Below, one piece after another: positions 5,395 through 5,709 of a DNA stretch of 5,709 bases. Position 1 is the stretch's first letter. Each line of letters opens with the position of its first letter. A program made the translations under genes and the position numbers. The DNA lies in assembly GCA_900555955.1 (NCBI GenBank), contig USNA01000074.1, positions 1 to 5,709 of the forward strand, read 5' to 3'. Source of the DNA: an uncultured Collinsella sp. GTDB lineage: Bacteria > Actinomycetota > Coriobacteriia > Coriobacteriales > Coriobacteriaceae. The notes below the pieces were generated by a model that saw nothing but the letters and a program-made list of their open reading frames with translations, was not told the origin of the DNA and made no database searches.

Positions 5395-5709
5395 ATGAAC
5401 TTCCGCTCATCTCTCGCCTGCACCTCGAGCGATATCGCCCGCTGGGGGCTGCGCTCCGTCCTTAAGCGCCAGGGCGGCGTACTCCCCGGCCGCATCGCCA
5501 TGAAGATCGACCCCGAGCTGCTAAGCGACCTCGCGGGTCTTGTCGACCACAGCGTGGTAATCACCGGCACCAACGGCAAGACCACCACCTCCAACCTCAT
5601 CGCCGACGCCGTTGCCGCTAGCGGCGCCACCGTGGTATGCAACCGTGCCGGAAACAACATGGAGCCGGGCGTGGTGGGCGCGTTGCTCGAGGCCCGCAGG
5701 CGATCGAGG
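5395..5709 (+). CDS. murT: MurT, lipid II isoglutaminyl synthase Mur-ligase-like subunit (partial)
   Basis: The first 105 codons are visible; the rest lies beyond the right edge. MurT forms a complex with the glutaminase GatD that amidates the second-position D-glutamate of the peptidoglycan stem peptide on lipid II to D-isoglutamine, using ATP and glutamine at the cytoplasmic face. Recognition rests on LPGRIAMKIDPELL (29-42), the ATP-binding loop GTNGKTTTSNLIA (58-70), and NRAGNNMEPGV (83-93), which matches the N-x-x-G-x-N-M block of MurT rather than classical MurC-F ligases. The zinc-ribbon cysteines and the C-terminal DUF1727 domain would lie outside the window. The ATG at 5395 is preceded by AGGAA seven bases away; an earlier ATG at 5370 is in frame with a stop overlapping this start. 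A gatD gene is expected next on the same strand, as is usual for this pair. Confidence 0.9.
   Translation, partial: MNFRSSLACTSSDIARWGLRSVLKRQGGVLPGRIAMKIDPELLSDLAGLVDHSVVITGTNGKTTTSNLIADAVAASGATVVCNRAGNNMEPGVVGALLEARRRSR

Noticed and set aside
5376..5660. 94-codon minus-strand open frame
   Set aside because: Antisense to the start of murT, which carries an unmistakable ATP-binding loop.

Overview
The window looks like a piece of chromosome from a high-GC anaerobic gut actinobacterium of the class Coriobacteriia, most likely Collinsella or a close relative. This is an inference from GC-rich third codon positions, strong GGAGG ribosome binding sites, a MurT-type gene, and fermentative iron/zinc dehydrogenases resembling those of gut anaerobes. 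No marker gene fixes the genus.

Left part (1-2800, minus strand): three genes of the same metal-dependent dehydrogenase superfamily (the GldA / iron-containing ADH / dehydroquinate-synthase fold) point leftwards. In transcription order they are a butanol/ethanol-type iron alcohol dehydrogenase (1507-2730), a complete glycerol dehydrogenase GldA (328-1428), and the N-terminal 60 codons of a second, divergent GldA-like protein cut by the window edge (1-181). Intrinsic terminators follow the first two genes (1445-1484 and 278-311), so each is probably its own transcription unit. Together they suggest NAD(P)H-balancing redox traffic between polyols, aldehydes and alcohols.

Middle (2731-3229): a divergent intergenic region of about 500 bases. 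It holds a perfect 9-9-9 inverted repeat over the probable adh promoter, two AAACGTTTT palindromes, a stretch rich in GTGC/GCAC inverted repeats with an unproven 74-codon minus-strand ORF, and a TATATA box about 37 bases ahead of the rightward genes.

Right part (3230-5709, plus strand): two uncharacterised, helix-rich, TPR-like proteins of about 350 residues. They are translationally coupled (TAATG overlap) and appear to be diverged tandem paralogs. After 45 bases comes the start of murT, the Mur-ligase-like subunit of the MurT-GatD lipid II amidating enzyme, which runs off the right edge. The shared strand and lack of a terminator suggest one operon linking the paralog pair to cell-wall synthesis. 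That functional link is inference only.
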